The notes beneath the pieces are model-generated. The model was not told the DNA's origin, made no database searches, and saw nothing but the letters and a program-made list of their open reading frames with translations. DNA of 64,000 bases, from positions 31,612,586 to 31,676,585 of the forward strand of contig NC_053140.1 of NCBI RefSeq assembly GCF_016808335.1, given 5' to 3'. The DNA comes from Panicum virgatum (lineage: Eukaryota > Streptophyta > Magnoliopsida > Poales > Poaceae). Shown piece after piece: positions 44,783 to 55,767 of the stretch (positions are counted from its first letter, which is position 1; each line of letters opens with the position of its first letter). A program made the translations under genes and the position numbers.

Positions 44783-46137
44783 ATACTACGCCTGACGTCT
44801 TACACCGTAGTCTCCTGCAGCTCTGTCCAACCAAATAACTCTAGTTGCAATGCAAGTACAGACATCTGCAATCTATACTTCCTTCCAGTTCGACCCTTGA
44901 AGCTTCTTCACGCCCTTGGATCCATGCTTCAGAACCCCGCACGTGCAACTCGAATCGATCCGCGCTCTTGCTGATTTGGAAACATGCAAACTCCTTCCAT
45001 GCAAATCTGCATACCGAGCTCGCACCACGTGTCACCACGCCACAGAGAACAGCAACCCCATCAGCCGCCACGCTTCTATCTCGTCGTCGCTGATCGTGTT
45101 TTTGTCTCTGACCACGGTCTGACTAGCCTGTTGCCACCAGTCTCTTCACCATGCACCACGGTATTTTCACCCGCAAAGTGAACTGTCCGCCAGCCATCAA
45201 GGACTATCCGCTATGTGCCTCACGAATTGTCCGGCCCAGTCTATCTATCACAGGTAGACCACCAGCGAGCTGCTTAATACCTCGACCATGCCAGCTTGCC
45301 GCCTGACTGTCGTTCCCAAGCACCCACTGAAAACCGCTATTGAACTCCTATCAGTCGCCATGTGCACCACGACCGAACACAATCAACAGCTTCTGCTCGT
45401 CGCCAACGAGCCACAACACCAGCTACACCAGCTTGAAGGTCTGGTCTGCCAAACGCTATCTCTCCTCCTTTGCCTGTTGCAATTTTCATCAGCTTCCGCG
45501 ACGTCCTGTCGTACCATGTAGCTCTGTTGTGCCCACAACCCTGCCACATCTTCCGCACGACACACCTTATCGCCATATGCTGACCTGATCGACATGGCGT
45601 GTCGATCACCAGACTATCTGTACTTACCGCAGACTGTCAATTCTTGTTCATAACTGAACCCGATATATCGTCGAAGCATCCTGCACAAAGCTCATACCGC
45701 CACATGTGACAAGTTGAACCCATACTCCATCTACCGTGAGCACCAGCTTTGAAAATATCTTGTACGCTCATGTCATCTATGGCTTCACATGTTGACCACT
45801 AAAAAAAAAGAAAAACCTGAGTCACAGTGGACAAGTCCAACACGGATACTCCTTTCTTTAATTTTCCTTTCTTTCCCGTGAATCCAACCATCTCCAAGCC
45901 TAAGACCGAAGCTCTCCAAGAAGTCTTGCTTGCCCTTCACCCTGGTCCCTGGCTCCCATGACAAATCGTCGTGCTTGCCCTTCGAACCGTGCGCATGCAT
46001 CATCTGCAGCCGACTCTTAAATGATATGTCCGTGCCAACTTCGAACGATCCATCCTGCTATAATCCTCGCACCTTCAGGTGATCTTCCGCAATATCGATC
46101 TCTAGATCCAATTCAAACCATAACTCTTGATATCAAT
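44783..46137. other. Element G internal DNA, right part
   Basis: About 1.36 kb of C-rich sequence (plus strand) with no recognisable retroelement protein on either strand. The last 30 bases before the LTR hold the presumed primer site on the minus strand. Confidence 0.6.
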
Positions 46138-46526
46138 TGTTAGATATTAGCCCTTCGCGGCGACGAGCCGCACGCTAATCTCCACGCAGCGGAACGACGA
46201 TTGAATCTACCGAGACGAACTTACAAGATTACAGACGACACCGGAGGCATGATCTTTGTTGACGAGGTTTGGCCAAAGCCTACATCCCGGGGCATGACTA
46301 CGGGCGCTCCTCCTCAATATCGCAACATCGGCCGCTTTAGGGTCCCGACAACATCGTGCCGCCTCCCTCCTGCAAGCCTGTTGCTATGTCGTCATGGTTA
46401 CAATAGCAGCCCTCCTCTCATATTTATGAGAAGGTTTGGGTTACAGAGTTTGACACAAACTCTACCCTATACTTCTAAATACAACTAGTAACCGGATTCG
46501 TACAAATATTCGACACATATTTAACA
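46138..46526 (-). repeat. LTR of element G (right, 5')
   Basis: Matches 3437-3836; ends TATTTAACA. The next base resumes the MATH-BTB pseudogene. Confidence 0.82.
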
Positions 46527-47385
46527 CTATGTAGATGAAGCATAGGAGTGCCACGAATATCGAAGGCTCCACATCATCGATCTTGAATTCTTGATGCACT
46601 GCGCATCCTTTTCCTTCATCGGGCCAAACCGCCAAAGAGCTCTGCCTTGAACACAATGGAAAGTGTGGCTAATATGCACCTGTGAGCAGAAAACAGTAGG
46701 ATGCATCTGGGATCTTGGTCCAGCTTTGGCTGAGGAACCACAATGCAACGACGGCTCCATCTTCTGTACGAGGATCTCCCATTACAGTCAGAACACACTT
46801 GATTGTAAAGCGGTCATCCTTAGGAGGCAACAACTAGTCTTGGCGAATGTAGGATAATTTTTAGGAGGAGCTTATTTTTATCTGTAGATAACTTTAGTCT
46901 CTCCACGCAGTGCATTCATGACAAAAAAATTGTAGGAGAGGCTTAGGAGGGGCTGTATGGGTCCAACTAAGGATGCAAGTTCCACATTTTTTGGGTCATT
47001 GGGTCGATCCAAAACTTGATAAAATGAACTATAGTGGCATGCTATGTAATTAACTTGGAAAAAAAACTAAAATGAGAAATCCAAAAACACCAATAGGTAT
47101 CCACTTGCATCCCTAGGTTCAACGGTGGTAGGTAGGGGTGGTAAATGGCCCAATATTTTAAACTAGAAATTCTAAGAGCCGGGCTCTAAAAAGACCGGAC
47201 TCTAATCTTATATAATTTTAAAAGCTTTGTTGGGCTATGAAGAGACTATTAGAGTCATGAACCATTACCACCCCTAATAGTAGGAGGGGCCGGAGCTCCT
47301 CTAGACCCACCGTTGGCTCTGCCCCTTTGCAGCTTGGATTTCTCGAGAAACATGAACCAGCCCCAGCTGTCATTTACCGATTTAA
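46527..47385 (-). pseudogene. MATH-BTB pseudogene 2, N-terminal half (MATH end plus BTB start)
   Basis: Read on the minus strand: end of a MATH domain (DSWGWFMFLEKSKLQ, about 47328-47370), then an insertion of about 480 bp, then CVLTVMGDPRTED and a damaged BTB start. It ends VEPSIFVALLCFIY at the edge of element G. It pairs with 2494-2823, where the same frame continues. Frameshifts and a missing stretch in the BTB start show it was decaying independently of the nest. The inserted block (about 46850-47327) includes an hAT MITE and ends in GGCTCTGCCCC, an hAT-like terminus. Confidence 0.8.
47133..47276. mobile_element. hAT-type MITE
   Basis: 144 bp with perfect 12-bp terminal inverted repeats TAGGGGTGGTAA / TTACCACCCCTA. 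The flanks GTGGTAGG (47125-47132) and ATAGTAGG (47277-47284) agree at 6 of 8 bases, fitting an 8-bp hAT TSD. Sits inside the larger insertion in the MATH-BTB pseudogene. Confidence 0.85.
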
Positions 47386-47439
47386 AGGTATATGTTTGTG
47401 GATTCGACACTTAATCGCCTTTGCCTACTAAACATAAGC

Positions 47440-47935
47440 TTAATCTGAGCTTAATCTGAGGTGGCCGGGCAGCTCCGGCGGCGGGGCCGGCGCGGGCGTT
47501 ATGTCCTCCGTGCGCGGCGGCGTGAAGACGGTGAGCTCGCACCGGATCTTGAGGCGGTCATCGTCGAGGCACCCGGAGAACTGCAGGAGCGGCTTGAGGT
47601 ACAACCGTAGAAGACCTTCAAAATTCAAGCCCCAGCTCTTCGGGTGCGGCCACCCGTAGGTCACCGTGGCCGACCTGCGGCGCCAGGCTGAGCCACGACG
47701 CCACCGCCCTGCCGTCCCCGTCCACGAGGCTCAGGGTGTACTTGGCGTTCTCACGGCCACCGCTCCGTCGCAGATGGACAAGAACGCGGACGCCGCGCTC
47801 ATGCAGCAACAGTCCTCCATGGACTGCCCGTCCGGGTAGAACTCGATGAGCCGGTTGTAGCCGCCGACCGAGAAAGGGGCGGACTTGATGGACCTGCCGG
47901 TCCCGATGCGGCTGTTTAGCGGGTGCGGTTATCCA
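47440..47935 (-). pseudogene. MATH-domain pseudogene 3 (no BTB)
   Basis: The minus strand reads GRSIKSAPFSVGGYNRLIEF and YPDGQSMEDCC from about 47905 downward, then after a frameshift SYGWPHPKSWGLNFEGLLR-like and DRLKIRCELTVFTPPRTED, ending at a stop near 47440. These are MATH-domain strands in family order. The frame breaks at least once (about 47700). No BTB follows: it stops 55 bp before pseudogene 2 begins. It is a third member of the same-strand cluster. Confidence 0.75.
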
Positions 47936-49792
47936 TCGCTTCAAGTGATTGTTCGGTTATCCATCGCTCCAGGCGATTGTTCCACAAACCGTCACCTCAA
48001 GCAAACGCATGGTTCTCGTTGTGGTAGTTTTGGGATATGTTTTAGGCCTGTCCGTACCAGGAAATTCGTGCATGGATGCAAAAGTAGATAAAAGTGCTGA
48101 ATTCACCTACATGTATACAAATTTCAAACTAAAAAAAAGCTATAACTATTAAACTGAGTATCCAGATTAAATTTGGATTGCACTATTATTTTTTTGGTAA
48201 GATCTTCAAAATAAGACCACACTTACCTATGTTTGCACTTTATTTTTTAAAAGAATTTTTTAAATACTAAATACTTAATACTTAATTTCGGAAAATGGGA
48301 ACAAATATTTAGGAACATGAACAAATGATTATTTCCAGCAAACAAAAATTTAAATATGGCAAACAAATAATAATGCACAACAAACATAATATTACACATC
48401 GCGTACATTTTATTGTATAGGTTAAATACGAAAAATAAATAACGCGAACAAATAGGTCAATGTCATGGAACAATTTAATCTACAAAGCGTACAAATAATT
48501 TAGCATTTCAAACAAATTAGTTATACACAGACAAATACTTTTACATGGAGATAAATAAAACTACAATACAATTAAATATATATTTACATTTAATAACATA
48601 GAATTTATGAATCATTTCACATGTAAAATATTATTTATAAGCATATATACATGTGGTAAAATAAATTACCATATAAATAAAATAAATCATTTCACACACT
48701 AATTTATGAATATCGAATAGAAAGAAATAAATTTGCATGTGAAAAAAATGTACTAAGTAATAGCAAGTTCGGAATGGATCGAGACGGTAAATCTACATGT
48801 GAAAGAAATATACTAAGTAATAATAAATATAATAAGTATTGTAGTGATAAATATATAATTTTATATTAAAAAATTAGAAAAGAAAGAATATAAATTTAAA
48901 ATTTACTCATAGGAACTCAATGAACAAATTAGGGTAAAAATAAATTAAGAAAATAACTAAAAAGTATATTTTAGAAAAATCAACATAAAATATAAGGAAG
49001 AAAACTGAAACCACAAAGAGAAAAAAGAAAACATAAGAAAAATATATTAAAAGAGAGAAAACAAATAACACAAGGAAAATGAAAGAAAAATATATGGAAG
49101 AAAAAATGGAGGGAAGAAGAATGAAAAAGAAAATAGGAAAGAGAGAGGAAAAAATAACAAACATGTGAGGTTTTCTCCTATTCTAATGAATCAATTATGA
49201 ATTTGTGTACATACAGAAGAATGAGATGGGCTATAACAAAAAGAAAACATCTACTTAGAAATAAAAAAAATAAGTAAGCAAATAAAAGGAAAAGGAAAAT
49301 AATTAGAAAAATAAAATAAGACTAAAAAAGATTTGTAGAATGGATCAAGAGAAAGCGTGTGATGGAAGGGGAAAATAGATGGGAGAAACCAAACATTACT
49401 GGATAAAAAAAATATGCGGAAAAAATGAAACGAGAAACAACAAGGCTACAAATTTTCTTCTTGCATGTTAACGTGCGATGGTAGATCAGCTCCAATGTGT
49501 GCGCAGCACATCGACTAGCAGCAGCCTGGAGTAGAGAGACATGGGGCTCTGGGCTCTGGTTGATGGTTGGTAGTAGCTTGAGCAACGAGAAATAAAAGAG
49601 AAAAGCACACGGCATGGTACTGCAAATATGATAATGGGTCGAATTTGACTACGTCACTCCGAGTGATGGATTCATCATTTGTAGCCTAGACGATGTATAG
49701 TGCCTCCCAACTGTTGAGCTGGGAGTAGTTGGCCACCTTGAAGTCGTGCGTCCCCGTTACCTTCTCCGCTCAGCATATCGACAACGTGTCAG
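47936..49792. other. AT-rich spacer
   Basis: Near 47925-47990 a short unit (GGTTATCCATCGCT...GCGATTGTTC-like) occurs twice. From 48150 to 49440 the DNA is very AT-rich with long A/purine runs and no ORF with protein-like composition. Nothing else is recognised. Confidence 0.6.
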
Positions 49793-49801
49793 GTTGACGA
49801 C

Positions 49802-50528
49802 TAGGGCCGTGCCGGCATAAATCGGGGTCCTGTGCGAAATTTTGAAGTGATGCCTACTAGACTAACTATTCTTATATTTTTTGCTGCCATAATCATATTT
49901 TCTAGATCGATTTGCAGAAAATATGGCTTCAATCGATCGTTTTCTAACATAAAAAATGAAAGAACAAAATTATAATTAATCCATTAAAAACTCAAAGGAT
50001 ACAAGTATATATGTATATCAATGCGGTTGGGGGAATTAAAAGAAATATCTATTTACCTTCTCTTTAAACCAGTCAATTGCGTGAAGAGTTGAAATTGCCG
50101 ACCTGTCATTGCTGAATTCTCCACCTGCCCTGGGCCGCCGGCCGGCTGCTGCACTGCGTCGCCATCGCGAACTCGAGATCATGGCCTCGGCGGTGACACG
50201 GTGTTGCCAGCCCCTGCCATCTGGCATCTGCCTCGACAGCTCGGCCCTTGGTGTCGTGACTCGTGAAAAACAAGAACTGAAGATGAATCGGCACATAATT
50301 AGAGGAAGACGGTACGGCAACTAAACTGGCGGGCGGCAGGCGTAAGGACTCCTCAGTGTTGCGGGCCTTTTTGTTTTGTGCAGGGCAAGGGCGTGGTATG
50401 CGTCCGTTTCACTATTTACATTAGGACCGGTCAAGTAGGAAGCATGCAGAGAGTTAATGGGCTGCTACAAATTCTAGGGCCAAAAAATGGGGGCTCTGTG
50501 CAGCCGCACGCCCCCTGGGCACGGGCCT
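49802..50528. mobile_element. Non-autonomous DNA transposon with 9-bp direct repeats
   Basis: 727 bp bounded by identical GTTGACGAC (49793-49801 and 50529-50537). The termini are inverted: AGGGCCGTGCC at the left against AGGCCCGTGCC (complement of the right end), 10 of 11 matching. A 9-bp TSD suits Mutator-like elements; the GGGCC-type end with an 8-bp TSD plus one chance base would suit hAT. No transposase. A GC-rich block inside (about 50100-50270) in an otherwise AT-rich element could be a captured gene piece. Confidence 0.75.
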
Positions 50529-50948
50529 GTTGACGACGATGGCGAGGGGATGTGTGGTGGGCCATGGCAGCAACAGGCGTTAAAGCTAGCTAGGGAAGAT
50601 AGATCAACCATTCAGTTGTGCAGGCTCTTTGCATGATCTCTCTCTATACAAGTAGTAGACCAATATAAACGCAAGATCTTCTTAGAGATAGAGTATCTTT
50701 CTCTCTCCGCTCTTTTAATTTTTATCTTTTTCTTGCGAAAGAATTACTCCATACATTTCTTTTTTTATTCAAAAAATTGTATATAGGAGAGCCGCTGCCT
50801 CCGTGCAGCCCTGACTCGATGTGCGCCACGTGGAGGCAAGAAGTAGGGATGCGCTCGCTCGCTTGCGCCCGCACACGTCATTCGGCTCGGCTCGTTCATC
50901 TTGTAAGCACTGGCTGCAACACTCTCACGGTGAACCTGCAGGCTGGCA

Positions 50949-51255
50949 CACTACCACAGAACTGCAGAAAGAAGATCCACATCACAGACCCACAGCAAAA
51001 CGCGTCTGTGGAGTAGAACTAGAGATGTTGGCATCGAAACACGTCTGTGATGCAGCACTTATCACAGATGCGTATTCATAATAAGCATATGTGATATTGT
51101 AGACGCGTTTTATCAAACCACATTTCAGATAATATGGAAAATACAGACGCAGGTTCATACAATAGCTATCATAGACACGTTTGTTTAACTCGCGTATTTG
51201 ATAAGTAGTATATCATAGACTCGTGTTGTTGAGACGCGTTTGTGACATGCTGATA
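50949..51255 (+). mobile_element. CACTA-type fragment with ACGCGTCTGTGA subterminal repeats
   Basis: Begins CACTACCACAGAACTG and carries repeated ACGCGTCTGTG / CACAGACGC motifs in both orientations over 300 bp, as in CACTA subterminal regions. No matching right terminus was found. Confidence 0.5.
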
Positions 51256-51374
51256 GAATTTTTATTCCCAGCGCTCACCACAACGACGCGAGTCTAACCC
51301 CTTACATGCGGCTCCGCCCGCTATTGTATAGGGAGTTTCCTGAGCACTACACCTGGAATAAGGGTTGAAAGTGT

Positions 51375-53490
51375 TGGAAACCTAGGAAGAGGAGGTTTCA
51401 AATTTGCAGGTTGTATGCGAATCCTGCTGAAGGTGAAAGATATTATTATTTGCGTGTGTTACTCAATCATGTGAGAGGTCCTACCTCATTTGATTCATTG
51501 TGTAAACTTCATAATGTGTTACACTCGACATTCCAAGAAGCATGTGAGGTACTTGGTCTCGTTGAGACAGATAGTTCATTGGATGATGCTTTCACTTAGG
51601 CTTCGACATTTAAAATGGCTTGTGCTTTGATAAGAATGTTTGCAATTATTATTGTATTTTGTGAATGCACAAACATTAGAGCATTGTGGGATAAGCATTT
51701 TGAAGATATGGCTGATGATTATGTACGAAATCATGGTAACACTCCAGTTGTGATTCAACTTGTGCTTAGGGATATAGCTGATATTGTACGATCAATAGGC
51801 AAAGATATCAGAAACTATGAACTCCCAAAGTTGGATGTTTCAGGTGCAAATTATTAACATTTCTCTTCATAAAATTATGTCTGAATTATTTTTAATATAA
51901 TATACTTGGTTTCTGTTATTTTCACTATAAAAATTATATTTCACAATAGTAACATGCATTCAACTATAGGAGCTTCAATTATTTATATCTTTTTTTTAAA
52001 TTTTACAAATTCATAGATGAGATATCTAGAGACTACTACAGAGAACTCATTGACACATTGAATGCCGAACAAATGGTTGGGTATAATGAGATTCTAGATC
52101 ATGTGCTTAGCCATAAAGGAAATGTCTTTTTTGTTGATGGCCATGGTGGAACTGGTAAGACCTACCTCTATAGAGCATTGCTGGCAAAAGTTTGATTGAT
52201 AGGTCTTACTGCCATTGCTACTGCGACATCTGGAATTGCAGCCTCTATTATGCTGGGTGGTCGTACTGCACACTCTAGATTCAAAATCCCAATAAAGCTT
52301 TGTGAAAACTCCATTTGTAACTTCACAAAACAGAGCGGCACCACTGCATTGCTGCACACATCATCACTGATTATATGGGATGAAGTGGCCGTGACAGGAA
52401 GGCAAGTAGTGGAAACACTAGATAGATCTTTGCAGGACGTAATGGGATGCAATCAACCTTTTGGTGGTAAGGTAATATTATTTCGAGGGGATTTTAGACA
52501 GGTCCTTCTGGTTGTCCTCGTGGTACTAGGGCACAAATCACCAATGCCACACTTCAGCGATCATACATATTGGAGAAGGCGCGTAAAGTACGGCTTCAGT
52601 AGAACATGAGAGCTCAAGGCAATGCGTGGTATTCTAATTTTTTGCTTAGGATTGAAAATGGGATGAGGTGACATATACAAATGATGACGTGTAGCTGCCA
52701 GATGATATTGTTATAGAGTATGAATTAGAGAATTCGACTCACACTCTCATAGAGCATGTGTTACCGGATTTGGAAAAAAATTAGACGTCTGCATCTTATA
52801 TGCGTGAACGTACTATTTTGTCGACAAGGAATGAGCATGTTGATGGACTAAATGCTAGGATGATTGATATGCTTCCAGGCAAAGAAAAGGTGTTCTATAG
52901 CCATGACTCTGTTGATGATGACTCAAATAATAGTTATCCTCTGGATTTTTTCAACTCAATCACACCAAATGGGTTACCGCCTCAAGAGCTGAGGATAAAA
53001 AAAGTTGTCCAGTTATTCTCCTGAGAAATCTTGACCCTCACAATGGTCTGTGTAATAGTACTCGTTTGATGGTGAAAGGTTTTTATGATAATGCAATAGA
53101 TGCTGAGATTGTCAGTGGTCAATATGCTGGTAAAAGGATTTTCATTCCTAGGATACTGCTATCCCTGTCGGAGGCCATTACACTTCCTTTCAAGTTCAAA
53201 AGGAAACAATTAGACTCAATTTTGCCATGACTATTAACAAAACCCAGGGGCAAACTATCCCAAATATTGGAATATATCTTTCTGAACCCATGTTCTCTCA
53301 TAGGCAGTTGTATGTTGCATTGTCAAGAGGTGTTTCTCGTGAAACTACATGGTTCTTGTCCAGACCAAACAAAGACATTGACCCAACAGGAAAAAGAGCA
53401 AAGAATATTGTCTACACATATGTACTCGAGGATGTAAGGTTTCTTGTGATCAATCATCAATTTCGAATACTCAAGTTTTGATTTAAATTT
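51375..53490 (+). pseudogene. Helitron PIF1-like helicase remnant
   Basis: Helicase pieces in order, in shifting frames. 51411-51599: EGERYYYLRVLLNHVRGPTS, a block just before the helicase in RepHel proteins. Walker A at about 52135-52160: FVDGHGGTGKTYLYRALL. Then IATATSGIAASIMLGGRTAH (52205-52265) and Walker B LIIWDEVA (52370). LFRGDFRQVL lies at 52485. The late motifs TINKTQGQTIPNIGIYL and HRQLYVALSRGVSRE fall at 53230-53340. At least four stops or frameshifts interrupt it, and the N-terminal Rep part is absent. In the family, Rep/helicase drives rolling-circle transposition; this copy cannot. Confidence 0.9.
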
Positions 53491-53795
53491 GGATATAAAC
53501 GGATCTGAAGATATGTGTTTGTTTTTATTATGATGCAGGACGTGGGTACTTGGCGTAGATCACAATCCGCATGCAAATATTTGAGTTATTGCAGAACTTA
53601 AGATTTATACTACTATATTGCAATCTAATTACCTGTTATAGTTATTGTAGTATATATTATGTTTTAACTATAATCCACTTACCATTATGTCGGGCTATAT
53701 CTTATTTCCTGTTGCTGATCGAGTGAGTCACAGATGAATGTTGTGTGAGCTACTTTGTTTCGACGCAATTTCTGGTCACAACGTAATTATTCAAA

Positions 53796-53822
53796 CACGT
53801 GCGTGCCGCACGTGCACACTAG
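53796..53822 (+). other. Helitron 3' terminal hairpin and CTAG end
   Basis: Perfect 8-bp stem CACGTGCG / CGCACGTG with a 3-base loop, 4 bases, then CTAG at 53819-53822, followed by T. Confidence 0.85.
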
Positions 53823-54231
53823 TAGTGTGGACAAAAGGTATAGAGTAACTACGTAGCAACTGAATAAGGATAAATACGCATCCCCATGAGTACTATATGA
53901 CGTACATTTCCCAAACGTCTGGTCTCTAATTGAAATCTGTTGAACCGAAACTGAAGCTCGTTAGTGCTGCAGCGCCAGCAGTAATCACACGCTGCAAGCA
54001 TATTTTGCTCCTTCTCCCTCGAACTAGGCTTCCCTACTACTCCGTATGCAGTTCCACATTCAAAACGCAGAAGAATTTGATTTGCCTTAGTTCATCATCC
54101 AGTTAGTTAATCAACACATGTCAAATTGGTAAAGCCTAGAAAATTTCATCTCCAACATTCATCTCCAACATGCAAGAATACCGAAGCAAGTGGCAGTTAG
54201 ATCAACGCTAAACATTCATCTCCAACAGGCG
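53823..54231. other. Spacer without recognised features
   Basis: Near 54140-54230 the phrase CATTCATCTCCAACA recurs three times at close spacing, but no gene or full element is evident. Confidence 0.5.
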
Positions 54232-54575
54232 CACTACTACAAAATTTCATTAACCAAGGCGCTTTAAAATTGCCTCGGAGGCAGGCACATTAAAAAACCG
54301 CCTCAATTAATGGCCTGCATTAACCGAGGCGATCACTTTTTATTAACCGAGACAGTTAAGAAAAATCATCTCGCAAAATACATTAATCGATGGGCTTGGC
54401 GGGCCCAGGATGGCCTGCCGGGCTTTTTTTAAAATATTTTTTTGATTAACCGAGGCGGACAGCAAAACCATCTCGGTTAATGTCCGATTAACCATGATGT
54501 TGGCTCCGAGGCAGTTGCAAAAATCGCCTGTGTTAATTCTTTTTGCCCACCTTAGTAAAGATTTCTGTAGTAGTG
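54232..54575. mobile_element. Small CACTA element
   Basis: 344 bp from CACTACTACAAAATTT to GATTTCTGTAGTAGTG, complementary termini. Inside, the motif TTAACCGAGGCG and its complement recur six or more times (for example 54322, 54341, 54447), the subterminal-repeat pattern of CACTA transposons. The immediate 3-bp flanks (GCG and AGG) do not match. Confidence 0.85.
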
Positions 54576-55767
54576 AGGCTTTGTAAAACTCAGTGGATAG
54601 GTATAGTTTGGACAAATACCTTGAATTTGCGATCCGACAGCCTCTGTATCCGACTCGCCACTGTATCCGGCTAGCCAAAGCACTCCCCTCGCTCAGCATT
54701 TTCACGAGCCAACGCCGCTCGCCATCGCCTTCCCACACGCCGCGCTCCCTTCGTCGCGCTCGACCTCTCACCAGGGCCTTCCACTCGCGCTGGGTAGAAG
54801 CATCGTGGACGTGACCGTCATCCTCCCACTATTGCCCTCCCGGCGTTGCCAGGTAGCAGTGCCATGGATCCAACCGGCGAACCCGCTGGTGATGGCTGGC
54901 TCGCCATTGATATAGCACGAAGGTCTCGTGCCGCCAGTCGATTCACCCGTGTCGGTCGATTCCCCACGGCCCAAGCAACCCCACCAACCTCCCCCGACCT
55001 CCACCTCGCTTCTGCCCTCCCCACAGCGAGCCGCCAGCGAGTTCCATGCCTTTGAGCATGGCCGCCGTCGCCTTCTGCCATGGCGCCATTCGTTTCCGGC
55101 GTTCGCTCACCGCCGATGACCACCTAGCTAGATTCATTGGCCTTCCTCGTCGTCGGGGTGCTGGCCTCATTGGCAGCCGCCGCTGTACGGCGGCCAGTGG
55201 CGGCGGCGGCCGGTGACCTTAGATTGGGCTGTGCTATGGGTTCAGGGCCCACGCGTGTGAGTATGAGTGAGTAACGAAGGTTCGGACGTGGATATGGTTG
55301 GAGTACGGAGAGTCAAGATTTGGAGTGGCTGTTCGTTCTCCAGCCCTTTGGGAAGTTTTTTTTTTTACATAGTCTTTTACTTTTTCATTTAGTTAGGATT
55401 TTTATCCGGTCTATTGGAGTTGCTATGTATGCTAAAAAGTATTTGGCAGAATAAGCTTATCCAATCATCATCCGTGTCTTCCCTCCAATCATGTAAAATG
55501 CCCTAGCCAGTAACAGTAACCAATGTCAACCGTTTCCCTTGCATTTATTCTGAACTTATCCCTAACCTCCGAAAGCTCATCCCTTCCTTCCCGCCATCTC
55601 CTACCTCCCATCATCTCCCCGGCCGCCAGCTTCAGCACACTCCTCCAACCGGCCGCATGACGTGCGTGTGCACCAGAGCCTCCCACTGTCGGCTATATAT
55701 ACTACATCTCTCGTGTTCATGTCCAAAGCTTGCATCCATCACGCAGTTGACCTGGACTGACAGCGCA
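54576..55767. other. GC-rich spacer with promoter-like stretch
   Basis: From 54650 to 55220 the DNA is GC-rich with several overlapping short frames but no recognisable protein. From 55490 to 55767 it looks like a gene promoter: TATATATA at 55694-55701 followed by a C/T-rich stretch. The expected coding sequence is replaced by the CACTA fragment at 55768. Confidence 0.45.
55694..55701 (+). promoter_or_regulatory. Possible orphan TATA box
   Basis: CTATATATAC within a GC-rich upstream context, with CATCCATCACGCAGTTGACC about 35 bp downstream. No gene is found after it within the window. Confidence 0.35.

Larger units (their letters stand above)
3437..46526 (-). mobile_element. Element G: outermost LTR retrotransposon, non-coding, split by the nest
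   Basis: The LTRs are 3437-3836 and 46138-46526 (TGTTAGA...TTCAACA / TTAACA). Next to the right LTR, the minus strand reads ATTGATATCAAGAGTT, a degraded Met-type primer site, suggesting leftward orientation. Its own internal DNA is 3837-4178 plus 44783-46137, about 1.7 kb, with no recognisable gag or pol. It inserted in a MATH-BTB gene. The right flank starts CTATG and the left host flank (before the TRIM) ends TTATG, a plausible 5-bp target duplication with one mismatch. The superfamily is uncertain; the primer-site type and short LTRs would suit a copia-related non-autonomous element. Confidence 0.75.
50637..53822 (+). mobile_element. Decayed Helitron with helicase remnant
   Basis: The 3' end is clear: hairpin CACGTGCG-TGC-CGCACGTG (53796-53814), then CACACTAG, followed by host T, the standard Helitron end. 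The 5' end is a proposal: A at 50636 followed by TCTCTCTATACAAGTAG, near the known 5' consensus TCT(A/C)TACTA. Inside is a PIF1-type helicase pseudogene on the same strand and an older CACTA-like piece. No Rep endonuclease is visible, so it is internally deleted. The 3' end is well supported; the 5' end much less so. Confidence 0.7.

Noticed and set aside
44845..46003. Several 65-95-codon frames in the internal region of element G
   Set aside because: No retroelement or host domain recognised, and frames overlap on both strands. Treated as non-coding.
48907..49164. 85-codon Phe/Ile/Leu-rich minus-strand frame
   Set aside because: Translation of an A-rich low-complexity tract; looks like a membrane protein only because of TTT/ATT codons.
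54818..55123. 101-codon frame in GC-rich DNA right of the CACTA element
   Set aside because: Opposing and overlapping frames of equal length exist, with no start context, domain or splice pattern.
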